From Zygnema cylindricum (Eukaryota; Streptophyta; Zygnematophyceae; Zygnematales; Zygnemataceae), in the NCBI GenBank assembly GCA_037447655.1, contig JBBHKE010001776.1, positions 385,792-445,248 on the forward strand: a DNA stretch of 59,457 nucleotides, given 5' to 3'. A program made the position numbers and the translations under genes. The notes under the pieces were generated by a model. That model searched no databases. It was not told where the DNA came from and saw only the letters and a list, made by a program, of their open reading frames with translations. Within the stretch, counting starts at the first letter, position 1, and the number at the start of each line of letters is the position of its first letter. Below, in pieces: positions 23,664 through 35,594 of the stretch.

Positions 23664-24260
23664 TCATCCGCATGATAAGCCGTAGACGTACCTCGACTTG
23701 ATTCCAGTTATGTTACGAGTGACAATGAAAACATAATGTCCCGTTTCCACTATTTTAGCAAACAGATGAACATGAAACCACATAAATTGCATAGTTCCGT
23801 CTAACTTCTTCACAAAACTCTCCGCATGGAAATGGAGGAAATGAAGGAAAGAGAAACATAGAGAAACTATCAACGATGGCAAAATTCCATGGTTTTGATC
23901 CAAAATATCATTTTATTTTCATTTTGTCAGCTCTTACGCAAGTCAACCCTCCAACAACTAGTTGCTTAATCGACAAAGTTGCTAGTCACAACCGCGTACT
24001 GGAAAATGCCAAGTGCACGTATTTTGTTGTCATATCACTAAAAGACTCTTTCCCATTTTCTATAAAACACGTCGGCCACCACAATTGAAGCGGACTATAT
24101 CCGTTGTAATACTTCAGACATTCATATGGTCAAAAATCATTATTTAGTCATTTTTAGAACGCCACAAGTGCATGGTATCACATTTTCTTAAGTTCTACAC
24201 AAATGCATCAGGTTACCTTCCAAGATCTTCCATCGAATAATGGTATTGGTCCTATGCAGC
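23664..24260. other. Unassigned spacer with degenerate frames
   Basis: Short frames occur on both strands (for example 23903-23664 minus, 79 codons) but none shows a domain that I can name. This may be decayed transposon sequence left of the retrotransposon nest. Confidence 0.35.
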
Positions 24261-24265
24261 CCATT

Positions 24266-24645
24266 TGTAACACTGTGGCCACCATTAGCACACAGTGTTT
24301 GCAACTTCTTATTAGCCTCTAGGATAATATTTTCCCTTTTCTCTATCCATTTGAATAAGTGCCACCCTGACACACATGTATTCTAACTACCCTCATCTCT
24401 ATGAGGGCGCGATTCTCTTAAGACAAACGCAAAAAGAATCACTTATTTTGCACCCTTGAGTAGTAAATTTTGTTTCGCCAAAGATGGCCTATTTATACAA
24501 AAGGTCTCTCGCAGAGCGGCCCCTCAAACACACTAAGTTCCTAAACTCCCTACTCACAGTTACCTACAACTAAACCTTGAATCAATAGGATGACTCTACA
24601 GTACAAGAAGTTACACTGGCCGATGTACTTCTTGTATGACCATTG
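24266..24645 (-). repeat. F2 3' LTR, first part (interrupted by a solo LTR)
   Basis: It begins TGTAACACTGTGG and continues into the U5 hairpins (CCCTCAT-CTCT-ATGAGGG at 24390-24407), matching the inner part of the F2 5' LTR at 26130-26525. It breaks off after CATTG and continues at 25529. Confidence 0.75.
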
Positions 24646-25523
24646 TGTTGAAAAATGTATTTCCTAGTTATCTGTCATATACGCCACTCTAAGTCTATGT
24701 ACTTGTTGCAGTCACTAAGACTTAGGCACCAATGGTTGTCTTCATGCAGTCAAGGAGACACACTAAGGAAGAATACAAATGTGCCTCTAACAAAAATGAA
24801 TAATTGATCATAGTCCCTACACTGCCACCGTCAGTCAAATAGTCGTTGACCTTATCCGTTAGTTCTTGATGAAATGTTACATATGTTGGGTGTGATTTAT
24901 ATTTAAAGAAGGCACCATTCTACATACTCTGAAACGACATTGAATTTAAACGGACGTGATTAATTGTCGACTCCAGATCGGACGGTGCACAATGGAGCCG
25001 ATGCACCGCACTGGTCATTTACCGGTTTGTGAGCTAAACATCGGCGGATGACACGTGGAAAGCCATGAGAGGACGGCGGACATTACGGGAAGAGCGACCA
25101 TGGCTCAAGAGCTAATAGGCGTCAGCGGGACGGCCATGCCGTACCATGGCAGTACAAAAAGTACCGCGGCAGCTGTACATTTTTTGTACTTTAAAGTCTT
25201 TTGATTGGTTGAGTACAGTAGTAGTAGGTGGTTCAGAGAGGGAATTAGGACTTATAATTTTTTGTGGAACCTCTCTCTCAAAGACCCTTTGTATCTATAG
25301 GCCATCTTTAGCCGACCATAATTTACTACTCAAGGGAGCAAATGCAGAAATTCTTTTTGCGTCTGACTCATGGGAGTCGAGCCTTCACAAGGGTGAAGTT
25401 GGTCAGAGCTCTTGTCTTACAGTGTGGCTTTTATTTCGTCTGAAATTCATTTGGGCAAATATTATCCTAACCGCCTCATATAAGTTGGACATTCTGTGGG
25501 CCAATGAAAGTCACAAAATTACA
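24646..25523 (+). mobile_element. Solo LTR of family F2 with perfect CATTG target duplication
   Basis: 878 bp beginning TGTTGAAAAATG and ending ATTACA, with CATTG at 24641-24645 and again at 25524-25528. There is no internal region, so it arose by LTR-LTR recombination. It shows the LTR plan in full: a 5' hairpin CTAAGTCT/AGACTTAG (24689-24725), a GTAC-rich array (about 25140-25215) and the U5 hairpin CTTCAC-AAGG-GTGAAG (25383-25398). It lies in inverted orientation inside the F2 3' LTR. Confidence 0.85.
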
Positions 25524-25528
25524 CATTG

Positions 25529-25740
25529 TACAACATAGCCTTTTTCATGACGCCTGTTAGCTCGCGAGCCATGGTTCCTCCTCCCATCTTCTCCGATGTC
25601 CAATTACATCGTGCCACGTGGCATTTTGTGACGTTGTCTTTGAATGCCGCCAAAATTGCACTCCGGGTCAGCACCTAAAATGCTAATTGTCCTATCAATG
25701 AATTTAAATGGTTCGATTTGCGTCCGCGCATTTTGTCGTT
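25529..25740 (-). repeat. F2 3' LTR, second part
   Basis: Starting TACAACATAGCC directly after the solo LTR duplication, it matches the reverse complement of the solo LTR middle (GACGCCTGTTAGCTC..., GCCACGTGGCA). It runs into gag sequence without an internal pol region, so a deletion joined mid-LTR to gag. Confidence 0.55.
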
Positions 25741-26149
25741 TTACATACGTTTCTTCGTCAACGTTGTTGCTCTGTCTCTCTCGCACCATCGTCTCTTTTG
25801 CCTCTTTTTTATCTCTCCTTCTCTCTCCCTCCCTCCCGTTATCATCTCGCTCTCCCATCTTCCCTTTCCTCTCTCCAACTCTCGCTTTTTCACCCTTTAT
25901 AAATTTCTCTCCCTCTCTCACGGTGGTTACTTTAGTTGTTCCTAATCCTGTTGGAAAACTAATTCCTCCAAAATCTGGTGGCACTCTTAGACCTGATGAC
26001 GGAGGACTCACATGTCTGCATACAACCCCCCATAAGTGTTTCTCGAACAAAGATCCTTGCATCATTGTCTCCCAGTTGATGAACCATGTTCCACTGAAAA
26101 AAGGCACCCTAGAGGGTGGACCCATAACCTGTAACACTGTGGCCTTCAT
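25604..26149 (-). pseudogene. F2 Gag N-terminal fragment
   Basis: 181 codons starting MKATVLQVMGPPSRVPFFSG, with WETMMQGSLFEKHLWGVV, the N-terminal Gag block shared with F1 and F3. The ATG lies in the LTR and the VMGPP codons are the primer-binding site. After about 130 residues it turns into a charged Lys/Glu/Arg stretch and then LTR-derived sequence, so the frame is a truncated fusion. No zinc knuckle, protease, integrase or RT follows. Confidence 0.7.
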
Positions 26150-26525
26150 TAGTGGCCTTTATTAGCACACAGTCTTAGCAACTTCTTACTAGCCTCATGG
26201 ATAATATTTGCCCATTTCTCTTTCCAACGGAATAAGTCATACCCAGGCACAAAGATATTAGAACCACCATCCTCAGTGTGAGGGCGTGACTCACTTAGGT
26301 CGAACGCAAAAAAAATAACTGAGTTTGCTCCCCTCAGCATTAAGTTATGGCTGCCAAAAGATGGTCTATTTAAACAAAAGGTCTCTCAAAGAGGCGACTC
26401 AAAAACACTAAGTTCCTAAACTCCCTACTCACAGCTACATCCTACTAAACCCTGAACAAATAGGATGATTATACAATATAAAAAGGTACACTGGCCGATG
26501 TACTTCTTGTACGGCCATTGTACTG
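26130..26525 (-). repeat. F2 5' LTR, inner part
   Basis: It begins TGTAACACTGTGG beside the primer-binding site (26115-26129) and matches 24266-24645 throughout. It ends abruptly at TACTG where the E2 LTR begins. Confidence 0.75.
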
Positions 26526-27590
26526 TGAAACTCTGAGACCTCCATAAGTCCTCAGAGTGGACAGCTTCCAAGAAGCCTCTAGGATAACCCTGACCCCTTT
26601 GTGTTTCAGCAAGAACAACTACCACTCTGGCAGACAAAAACTATAACCAACTTCAACCTTGTGAAGGCAAGACTCCCTTCAGTCGATAGCAAAAAGAATC
26701 TCTGAATTTGCTCCCCTGAGTAGTTAATTATGGAGGGTCAAAGTTGACCTTTTGTACAGAAGCTCTGTGGGAGAGAGGGTCCTATCTCCTAATTTTTCTA
26801 AGTCTTATCTCTCTCACAGACTCTATCTACTAATGTACCGAGCCAATCAGATTACTCCTCCGTACACAAAAGTACAGCTGCCGGTGTACTTTGTGTACGA
26901 TCATTGTACGACATGGCCTAAATGTCGACACGTGGTATATCCGGATTCGCTCCCTTAATCCTCGGAGATGCCGTGATCCAATGTCATTCCGCCACGTGTC
27001 ATCGATGTGGGGGTGACCAAAAACCGCCGAAATCCTCTTTCGCGATCTCGGCGTTTAATACCGGCTGTCCAATTAAATTCACATTTAATCGTAGCCGTAA
27101 TAAATACATACGCGGTATTCGTTTCGCTAAAGAAATAAATGCGCGGTATTCGTTTCTTATCCGTACTGTAATCCGTACTTTTACATTAATGGATCTATGT
27201 CTCCCGTAAACAGTTCAGTTAAATGAATAAGCCTACGTGTAAATGTTTAATTAAATATCAAACCCTATGGTATGTAACACTAGGTCTAGACTTAATGGAT
27301 AAGGCTACCAGCTACCGACAGCTTACCGGCCGGCAGGTACCAAGATCAAATCCTAGAGGCAACACATATCCTTTTAGTAAATAAACCCTTAATGGTAAAT
27401 AAACTAATAATTATATCTCGTAAACCTCTGGATAGGATAGGTAGCCATGGCTCTAGCTTCCTCTCCAATTTCTCAGTGACTGCGACAAGTTTGAGAGTTG
27501 GAGAGAAAAGTTAGAGGTAGACTGCCTCGTCTTCTTTCTATATTTCTATTTAGACCTAGAAATTACTTTTAAAGACCATTAATTTCTACA
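26526..27590 (-). repeat. E2 left (3') LTR
   Basis: TGAAACTCTGAG...AATTTCTACA, 1065 bp, directly followed by the polypurine tract complement CTCCCCTTATTTT. Confidence 0.88.
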
Positions 27591-27603
27591 CTCCCCTTAT
27601 TTT

Positions 27604-30600
27604 CTAGTCAATCTTTAATTTCAGACCACACTTCTCCCTGCAAAAAATTAGCTTAGGGGAAGGCACAGGTTTGGTCATCATATCTGCTACCATTTCACTA
27701 TCTGGTCGGTACTCTAAACTGATTATTTTGTTTTCTACTTTCTCTCTAACAAAGCTGAGTCTAATGTCTATGTGTTTGGCTTTAAAATGATGTTTAGGAT
27801 TGGCAGAAATAGCGATTGGTGCCTGATTATCACAAAATATTTTCTGCACACAACTTTTAAGGTGACCAAGCTCACCAAGCAAAGACTTGACCCACATCAA
27901 TTATTTTACAGCAGAGCAAGAGGCCATATACTCAGCCTCCATGGTGGACTGAGCAATAACTTTTTGTTGTTTGCTACTCCAACAGCAAGCCCCATCACCC
28001 ACATATAATACATATCCAGAAGTGCATCTCCTCATCGGAGCATCACCATAACTGGCATCACTCCAAGTAGTGATGTCAGTATTCTCCCCACCCAATTGCA
28101 ACCATAGATCCCTAGTTCCTATCAAATATCTAAGGACTCTTTTAGCTGCCTCCTAATCCCTCTTAGTGGGAGCATTTAGACTTCTACTCAGCACTCCTAC
28201 AGCTGCAGCTAAATCTGGCCGGGTACAATTCATAAAATAGATTAGACTTCCCACTACTTGCTTGTAACGAACAGTCTGCATCAACTTCTGTTCACCAGAA
28301 GATAATTCCTCGTCTAATACTATGACTCCTTCTTCCTCACTCCCCTCACTTCCCTTCTTCAACTCTATTGGAGTTGTACAACTATTAGCTTTATCCATCT
28401 GAAATTTTTCATGTATGTTCCCTATTGCTTCTTTTTGAGTCAATCTTATAATCTTTTTTTTTCAGTCTCTTTCTACTTGAATTCCCAAAGTATATTTTGC
28501 TTCCCCCATATCCTTCATTTCAAATCTCCCCTTAAGATCGGTTTTTAGTTTATTAATTTTTTCCATTGATTTACTTAAAACAAGCAAATCATCAACATAA
28601 TTTGCAATATATATAAAACCTTCCTCGTCTTCGAAAACATAGATTGAGTGGTCTGAGCTGATCCGGATATATCCTAGACCAATAAGAAACTCATCAAGCT
28701 TCTTATTCCACTGTCGATGCGCATGTTTCAAACCATAAAGAGATTTAATCAGCCGACATACCTTACTCTCCTCTCCTTCCTCCACTAATCCTTCAAGTTG
28801 TCCCATTAAGATCTTCTCTCGCATTTCTTCATGCAAAAAGGATGTCTTGATGTCCATCTGGCGCACTTCCATGTCTTCCGCTGCTGCCAGGCTGAGAAGT
28901 ATGCGGACAGTGGGAAATCTGACGACCGGGGCAAAATTTTCCTCGTAGTCGATTCTTTCTTTCTGTGTAAATCCTTTTGCCACTAATAGGGCTTTGTAAT
29001 GCTCAATGGTGTTATCAGGGTTCAGTTTTAATTTGAAAACCCACTTACAACCTATTGCTTTTCGGTTAGGTGGACAATCCACCAACTCCCAAGTATCGGC
29101 AACCATAATTGAGGCGATCTCCTCATTGATGGCTGTCTTCCACCGGTTTCTTTCTGGACAAGTCATCGCCTCTCCATAAGTCTGAGGTTCATCTTGATGA
29201 GATAGTTTTGTTACCTTGTTATTAACTTGTTTTTCTTGCAATCTTTTGCTACTTCTCTCCCCCCCCCTCAAAATATGAGGCCGGAATAGATGGTTCTCGT
29301 GCATTCTTTCGAACAATCTCTGCTTCTCCCCTATCCCTTGATTCCGAATCAATTTCCACCACGTCTTCCGCTTTGGGTACAGTTATCACTAGAGTTTCCA
29401 CAGCCGAGTTCTTTTCGGTCTGATTTGTACCTGCAAGAATGTCATCTTCTCTAAAACCTGGATAGTTAGGAAGCTCAAAGTCATCTGAATTTTCTGAATC
29501 AAATCTGATTTTTACTGACTTTGTATATTTGAAGGGATCCACAGACTTTCATTCATCCATAACTACTAGATGCTTTATAAGATTATATCTTCCCATTTTT
29601 AGATCATAAACTCTATATCCTTTAACATCCTCATCATATCCTAATAAGTATCCTGGTTTTCCTTTAGGATCTAGCTTCCAATTAGACCGATCTGTATCTA
29701 GACTGAATACTTGACTGCCGAAAACCTTTAAGTGAGATATGTCTGGTTTCCGGCCTTTCCATCTCTCATAAGGTGTTTGATCTTTTATAGTTGAAGTAAG
29801 AACTCCATTTTTGAGGTAATTAGCACAGTTCATTGCTTCTGCCCAAAACCTTTTTCCTATCTTCTTATCTGACAACATACTTCTAGCACTATCACTTAGT
29901 GTTCTATTTAACCTTTGTGTTTCTCCATTCTGTACCGGTTTTCTGGAAGTGTCTTTCGGTGTTGGACCCCATCTTCCCTCAGAAAATCCTCAAACTGGTT
30001 AGACGTGTACTCTCCACAATTGTCACTCCTTATTCTCTTGATTGGAGTTTCATAGAGTTTTTCGCTCCATGCTTTATATTGTCTAAATCAATCATGAGAT
30101 TCGGACTTGTTTTTCAAAAAATACACCCGGGAATACCAAGACCAATCATCTGTGATAGTCATCATAAATCACTTTCCCCCCGGTGAGGGCACTTTAGCCG
30201 GTCCCAAAATATCTATGTGTACTAGATCTAAAAAAATTTCTCCCTTATAGGTGGTTGTTTTAGGAAAGGGTAATCTGTGTGCTTTACCTTGAGCACATCC
30301 ACTACAATCACTTTTATTATCACTCTCACTGAACTGAATCCCTTCTACCACTCCCATCTTTTTCATCTGTCTTAACTTATCTACATTCACATGCCCAAGC
30401 CTCTTATGCCACATCATTATATCATGAACACCAACATAATAAAGTTTCTTCGTTTCATTACTTAAAATCATCCTAAACATCCCATGGCTACCTTAAACAG
30501 CAATGAAATAGACATCCTCCTCAAAACTAGCAGTAAAGACTCCTTCCCTAGTGCTAGTAACAAAACCCTTATCATCTGATACAGATGTAGAGATGAGGTT

Positions 30601-31961
30601 TTTGTTCAGCTCCGAAATAAACAATATATCGGAGAATGCTACTATGGATGTCTTTCCTTCTATTAACACTTTCAGATCTACCGATCCTACAAGAGTAGTG
30701 GTGACTATCCTCCCATCCCCGTACTCTATCTCTACAGTGAGATTCTTTCTTATCTTAGTGAACAGGTGCCTATCCTTACATATGTGCATGGAGGCACCTG
30801 AATCTATAATCTAGCACGCTTCACGTTTCAATCCACCGTAAGCACATTTCTGCCTTCGTGGAATTTCAACCTTAGTTTTCGCCTCCAACTCCTCATCCAA
30901 AAGGAGCTCATCGTCCTCGTCTTTGGATTTCGCCTCATGTACGTGTGTTACAAGGGCCTTTTTCTTTCCTCTCGGGGTACTACCGGTCTGCCCTCCTTTA
31001 ACCGAAGCTCGGTTAGCTTAGTGCACTCTGCCATTTAGTGCCCCGGTTTCTTACAAAATTGACATAAACCTTTGGGAGCCCTTGGTCCGAACTCGTCAAC
31101 CTGATTTTTCTGCTCCCTTCCCCTATAGTTTCCGACTGGTTTCCGAGAATCCTTGTTCCTCCAATCGGTCGAAGTTGCCAAGGCTTGGCCACTCTTTCCT
31201 CCCCTTCGGATCTCAATCGTATTCTCCCGAACGAGAATCATCCCTACCACTGAGTTCCATATCCACGTTGAGTCCGGCAAGTCCTGCACACGGTTGACTA
31301 TGTTCTCGAACTCATCGTGTAACTTCATCACAAAACAGTTAACCTTTTATTTTTCACTAAAATCTTTTCCCGCACTCTCTAGCTCCATGAAGAGTGTAGC
31401 AAGCTCATTGCAAAAATCCAACATTTTTCCCCGTTTGTATTCATATTCCTTAACATTTTCTGATAAGCCAAATGTTGTTGCTGAATCGTACCACTTCGTT
31501 ACATCTCTATGAGAGCCATCCAAAGATCGCATGCCCTTTCTTCTGAAATGAGGACATGCAAGTCCTTAAGTAAGATGGCGTAGGATGAAGTGCTTTGCCG
31601 CCATATTGTTGAAATCCCAGGTTTGAGTATCATTCTCCTCGTTCCTCGGAATAGGTGACATGAATGCTGAACCAGTTGCTATTGGTTTGGTCGTCTCCTT
31701 CTCCGCTCCTTTGTCCACCATCTCTCCTTCGTTTGTCTCCTCTGTTGAAGATGGACCTGCTTTCTTTGTGAATCTGCTTCCTTCAAACCCTAGAATAATT
31801 CCAAGTCTTGATGGACGCCCCAATCGTCCACTCACTATCCCCCAAAACCTTTTTTCGCATAGTGCTTCTATCATCATACTTTCCCATTATATGAAGCCAG
31901 TTCCATTAAAGATTGGTACCCTAGAGGGTGGGCCCATAACCTGAAACTCTGAGACCTCCAT
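27604..31961 (-). pseudogene. E2 gag-pol relic
   Basis: Gag begins at the LTR ATG (31961) but meets a stop early (the Trp-Glu-Ser-Met-Met region). Later blocks in order: zinc knuckle near 31030; a degraded protease region near 30800; integrase with HKRLGHVNVDKL and CSGCAQGKAHRLPF (30480-30169) and its core to 29549; RT with FLHEE and YVDDLLVLS (29352-28462, 296 codons); RNase H with TTWSDASYGDAPMRRC and a C-terminal tail (28125-27604). Many stops and shifts; not functional. Confidence 0.85.
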
Positions 31962-32399
31962 AAGTCCTCAAAGTGGACAGCTTCAAAAAAGCCTCTACGA
32001 TAACCCTAACCCCTTTGTGTTTCAGCAAGAACAACTGCCACCCTGGCAGACAATAACTCTGACGACCATCACCCGTGTAAAGGCAAGACTCCCATGAGTC
32101 GATAGCAAAAAGAATCTCTGAATTTGCTCCCTTGAGCAGTAAGTTATGGAGGGTCAAATTTGACCTTTTGAACAGAAGCTCTCTGAGAGAGAAAGTCCTA
32201 TCTACCAAATTTTTCTAAGTCCTATCTCTCTCACAGACTCTATCTACTGATGAACGGAGCCAATCAGATTGCACTTCCGTACACAAAAGTACAGCTGCCG
32301 GTGTACTTTGTGTACGGACAATGTACGACATGGCCTAAATGTCGACACGTGGTATATATGGATTCGCTCCCTTAATCCTCGAAGATGCCGCGATCCAAT
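31942..32399 (-). repeat. E2 right (5') LTR, first part
   Basis: It starts TGAAACTCTGAG after the primer-binding site (31927-31941) and ends CCAAT, where E3 is inserted. It continues at 36774. Confidence 0.88.
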
Positions 32400-33593
32400 T
32401 GAAACTGTGAGACCTCCATTGGCCCTCAGAGTATGCAGATCCAAAAGAAGCTAATCTAGATAGTGCCGACTCCAAGTTAATATAAACCCAAGTGACTGAC
32501 CCCTTGACAGTCAGAACCCCAATATAGATTCACCCCTGTGAAATAACACTTTCTGTGTGCTCAGTTCCACCACAGAATGCAAAGTTAGAATATGAGATTT
32601 GGACACATTCACCCACTTTGACTTTCCCTTAGAAATACAGCCACCCTGGCAGACAAAAACTCTGACCGACTACACCCCTGTGTAGCCTAGACTCCCCTGA
32701 GTCCGCAGCAAAAAGAATCACTGAAAATGGTCAAGTAAATTGATAGTTATGGCTGGCCAAAGTTTGCCATTTATACAGGGTGCTCTCTGGGAGAGGCAGC
32801 TGCCTACCCAAAATTTATCTAAGTCCTATTCCCTCTCTAAAACTCTATCTACTGAAGTACGGCACCAATCAAATTACTGTATCGTACATAAAAGTACAGG
32901 TGCCGGTGTACTTTATGTACGGCCATTGTACGACATGGCAAAAATGTCGACACGTGTCATATCCGGATTTGTTCCCGTAATCTCCGGAGTTGCCGCAATC
33001 CAATGTAGTGTTACCACGTGTCACTTAATGTGGCGGTGATCGCAAACCGCCAAAATCGTACGCCGCGATCTCGGCATCCTTCGCGGCCGTCCGATCAAAT
33101 TTGGATTTCAATCGTGGCCGTCATAAATACCTGCGCGGTATTCTTTCCGGCGTCAAACAAACCGCGCGGTATTTATTTCGTAATCGTACCGTACGTCGTA
33201 CTTTCCACGACTGTTTCTATGCAGTATGCATATAATTCTAGTTAAATAAATTTTTCTTATTGTAACTATTTAAATAAATATCATACCTCTTAATATATAA
33301 TACAATTTAGGCTATCTGGATAAGACTACCGGCTATTGCGCGCGTGACAAGTGGCAGGTACCAGGATCAAATCCTGGACCTGGCAAAACTATCTTTTAGA
33401 GAAAACCCCCTATAAAACAACTGTCTGTCTCCCTCTAGACAGCACAGGCAGCCATGGCTAACTCCTCCTTCAGTCTTCAGGGACTGCGACAAGTGTGGGG
33501 ACTTGAGGAGGAGTTAGAGGCAGGCTGTCAATATCTACTATTTTGCTTTTTATTTTGCAATCTCTAGACCTAGAAAATACTTGAATTCCAACA
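32400..33593 (-). repeat. E3 3' LTR
   Basis: TGAAACTGTGAG...GAATTCCAACA. 1194 bp, nearly identical to 35575-36768. Confidence 0.93.
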
Positions 33594-33611
33594 CTCCCCT
33601 TATTTTCTAGT

Positions 33612-35594
33612 CTATTTTTCTTTCAACTCCCACAAACAAGTAAACAAACATCCCCTCCCCTTTTTCCTTTTTTTTTTCCTTTTTCCTTTTCCTTTCATAA
33701 AACTTAAGTATTTAACACAATGCATTAAATGAACTGAAATGATAATTATATCACACATTTTATTTAACATCCCATTTTTCTTAAATTCAAGCAAAGATTT
33801 TATCCACTTCATCACTCTTTCATCCACACACAAACCGATTTCCCTCTTGCGATCCAAATAGCCAGCCCCATTTCCAATCTGCAACATACACCTAGATGCT
33901 AACCCTTTTACAGGCACATCTTCGTCACACCAAGTAGTGATGTCAAATCCATCCACCCCCAAATATTCCCAAAAACCACTAGTCCCCACTAAGTTCCTCA
34001 TAAGATCTATATCTTTCGTACTCATATTTTTATCCATGATAATTACCCCATTTTCTGAACTTCCCTCACTCTCTCCCATGGAATTCTTTCCACTATTACT
34101 TTCTAATTTAGTTCCCAATAAATATTTCTTCTCCCCTAAACCTTTAATCAAATATTTCTCTTCTCCCCTATCCTTTAAAACCTCTTCGAGTTTCACTTCT
34201 CCCCTTTCCTCGGAATCCGTTGAAGTCTCCCTTTCCGACCAGTTTTCTGTTTCCCTATTGTGTATAAAATTATCCTCATTAATTTTATCTTTCCCGTTTT
34301 CACTTATGGATCCTAGATCTGACTTTCTCATTTCTAAATCATATACTCTACACTCCTTGACATCCTCAAGTTCCTCTTCTCTCTTTACTTCCCTTATACC
34401 TCCAAAAGCACACTGTTGCCTTCGAGCAATTTCTGTGTACTTTTCTCCCTTCCCCATTCTACCGATGTGAAGAAGCTCCAATTTTTCTTCATCCTCTTTC
34501 TCCTCTTCATCTTCGTCCTCCTCATCCACATTCCAACTTCTAAGTTTTTCCAAACAAGGGCATTCCTCCATATAATGACCCGGTTCCCTACAAAAGAAGC
34601 AAACCCCTTTTTTCAAAGCTCCCGTGCCTTTTCCTCTCCCTCTCTTTCCACCAAAGTTCCGATAAGGTTTACCTTTGTCTTTCTTTCTTTCATCACGCTT
34701 CCGCTCGTCACCACCGTTCTTCTCATCACGCTTCCGCTCGTCACCGCCGTTCCTCTCATCACGATTCCGCCAATCACCACCAGCTGAAAAAGCATTGACC
34801 CTGTCCTTTCCCCTACGAAGCTCCAAAGTGCTTTCCCTCACAAGAATTATCCCCATGGTAAAGCTCCAAGTCCATGAGGAGCCATCCATTGCCTGCATAC
34901 GACAAATTATGTTTTCGTACTCATCTGGGAGTTTCATAATTAGTGTATTAATCTTACTCTCCTCAGATTCTACATATCCCGCACTAGTAAGCTCAACATA
35001 TAACGCAGCAATATCATTACAAAACTCTATCATGCTACCGCCTTTATAAACATAGGCATCTATTTCTTGTTTTACTAATTGCTGCCTCTGAATAGTCTCA
35101 CTCTTATAAATCCGAGTTAGTGCTTCCCATATCTCTGAAGCCTTGGTTAGACTTAAAAGAGTGATAGCTATCGACTTAGACACATATCTAAGTATGAGAT
35201 GTTTTGGTATAGTGTTTTTGTATTCCCATATTTTCCTTTCATTTTCTTCAGTTTTAATCCCTACATGTGGTACCATAGCTGAGAGCTTAGCTCCCCTCAC
35301 CATAGGTGTCCCTTTTTCCTTCTCCCCTATTTCCCCATCCACGGAAAGGTTTTTCCCTTCACCTTCCGTTGCATCTGAACTCCGGGTGATATTCTGGACA
35401 GTCTCAGATGATTCTCCGTAGTAAGCTCCTCCAAAGCTAGGTGGCGGACATCTCACTTGTCCCGCAACAATTCCCCATAAGTGCTTCTCGAAAAGCAATC
35501 CCTCCATTGTAAACGCCCAATACGTGAAGCCTGTTCCATCAAACATAGGCACCCTAGATGGTGGGCCCATAACCTGAAACTGTGAGACCTCCAT
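33612..35594 (-). CDS. E3 Gag with an in-frame tail of decayed Pol
   Basis: 660 uninterrupted codons from an ATG inside the LTR (MEVSQFQVMGPPSRVP). Residues 1-330 are Gag (WGIVAGQV, IWEALTRIYK, MKLPDEYENI, LVRESTLELRRG) with a basic repeat of GGDERKRDE. A zinc knuckle CFFCREPGHYMEEC is at about 330-345, followed by an acidic run. Beyond about residue 410 the sequence tracks Pol piecemeal: CRVYDLEM (end of integrase), LGEKKYLLGTKLES (RT C-terminus), VGTSGFWEYLG and DITTWCDEDVPV (RNase H, where relatives have DITTWSDASYGD) and KWIKSLLE. Protease, integrase core and the RT YVDD block are absent. It should bind RNA and build particles but not reverse-transcribe. Confidence 0.88.
   Translation of the reverse strand: MEVSQFQVMGPPSRVPMFDGTGFTYWAFTMEGLLFEKHLWGIVAGQVRCPPPSFGGAYYGESSETVQNITRSSDATEGEGKNLSVDGEIGEKEKGTPMVRGAKLSAMVPHVGIKTEENERKIWEYKNTIPKHLILRYVSKSIAITLLSLTKASEIWEALTRIYKSETIQRQQLVKQEIDAYVYKGGSMIEFCNDIAALYVELTSAGYVESEESKINTLIMKLPDEYENIICRMQAMDGSSWTWSFTMGIILVRESTLELRRGKDRVNAFSAGGDWRNRDERNGGDERKRDEKNGGDERKRDERKKDKGKPYRNFGGKRGRGKGTGALKKGVCFFCREPGHYMEECPCLEKLRSWNVDEEDEDEEEKEDEEKLELLHIGRMGKGEKYTEIARRQQCAFGGIREVKREEELEDVKECRVYDLEMRKSDLGSISENGKDKINEDNFIHNRETENWSERETSTDSEERGEVKLEEVLKDRGEEKYLIKGLGEKKYLLGTKLESNSGKNSMGESEGSSENGVIIMDKNMSTKDIDLMRNLVGTSGFWEYLGVDGFDITTWCDEDVPVKGLASRCMLQIGNGAGYLDRKREIGLCVDERVMKWIKSLLEFKKNGMLNKMCDIIIISVHLMHCVKYLSFMKGKGKRKKKRKKGRGCLFTCLWELKEK

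Noticed and set aside
23664-24088. Degenerate frames as a possible second transposase
   Set aside because: No motif could be named and frames change often; evidence is too weak.
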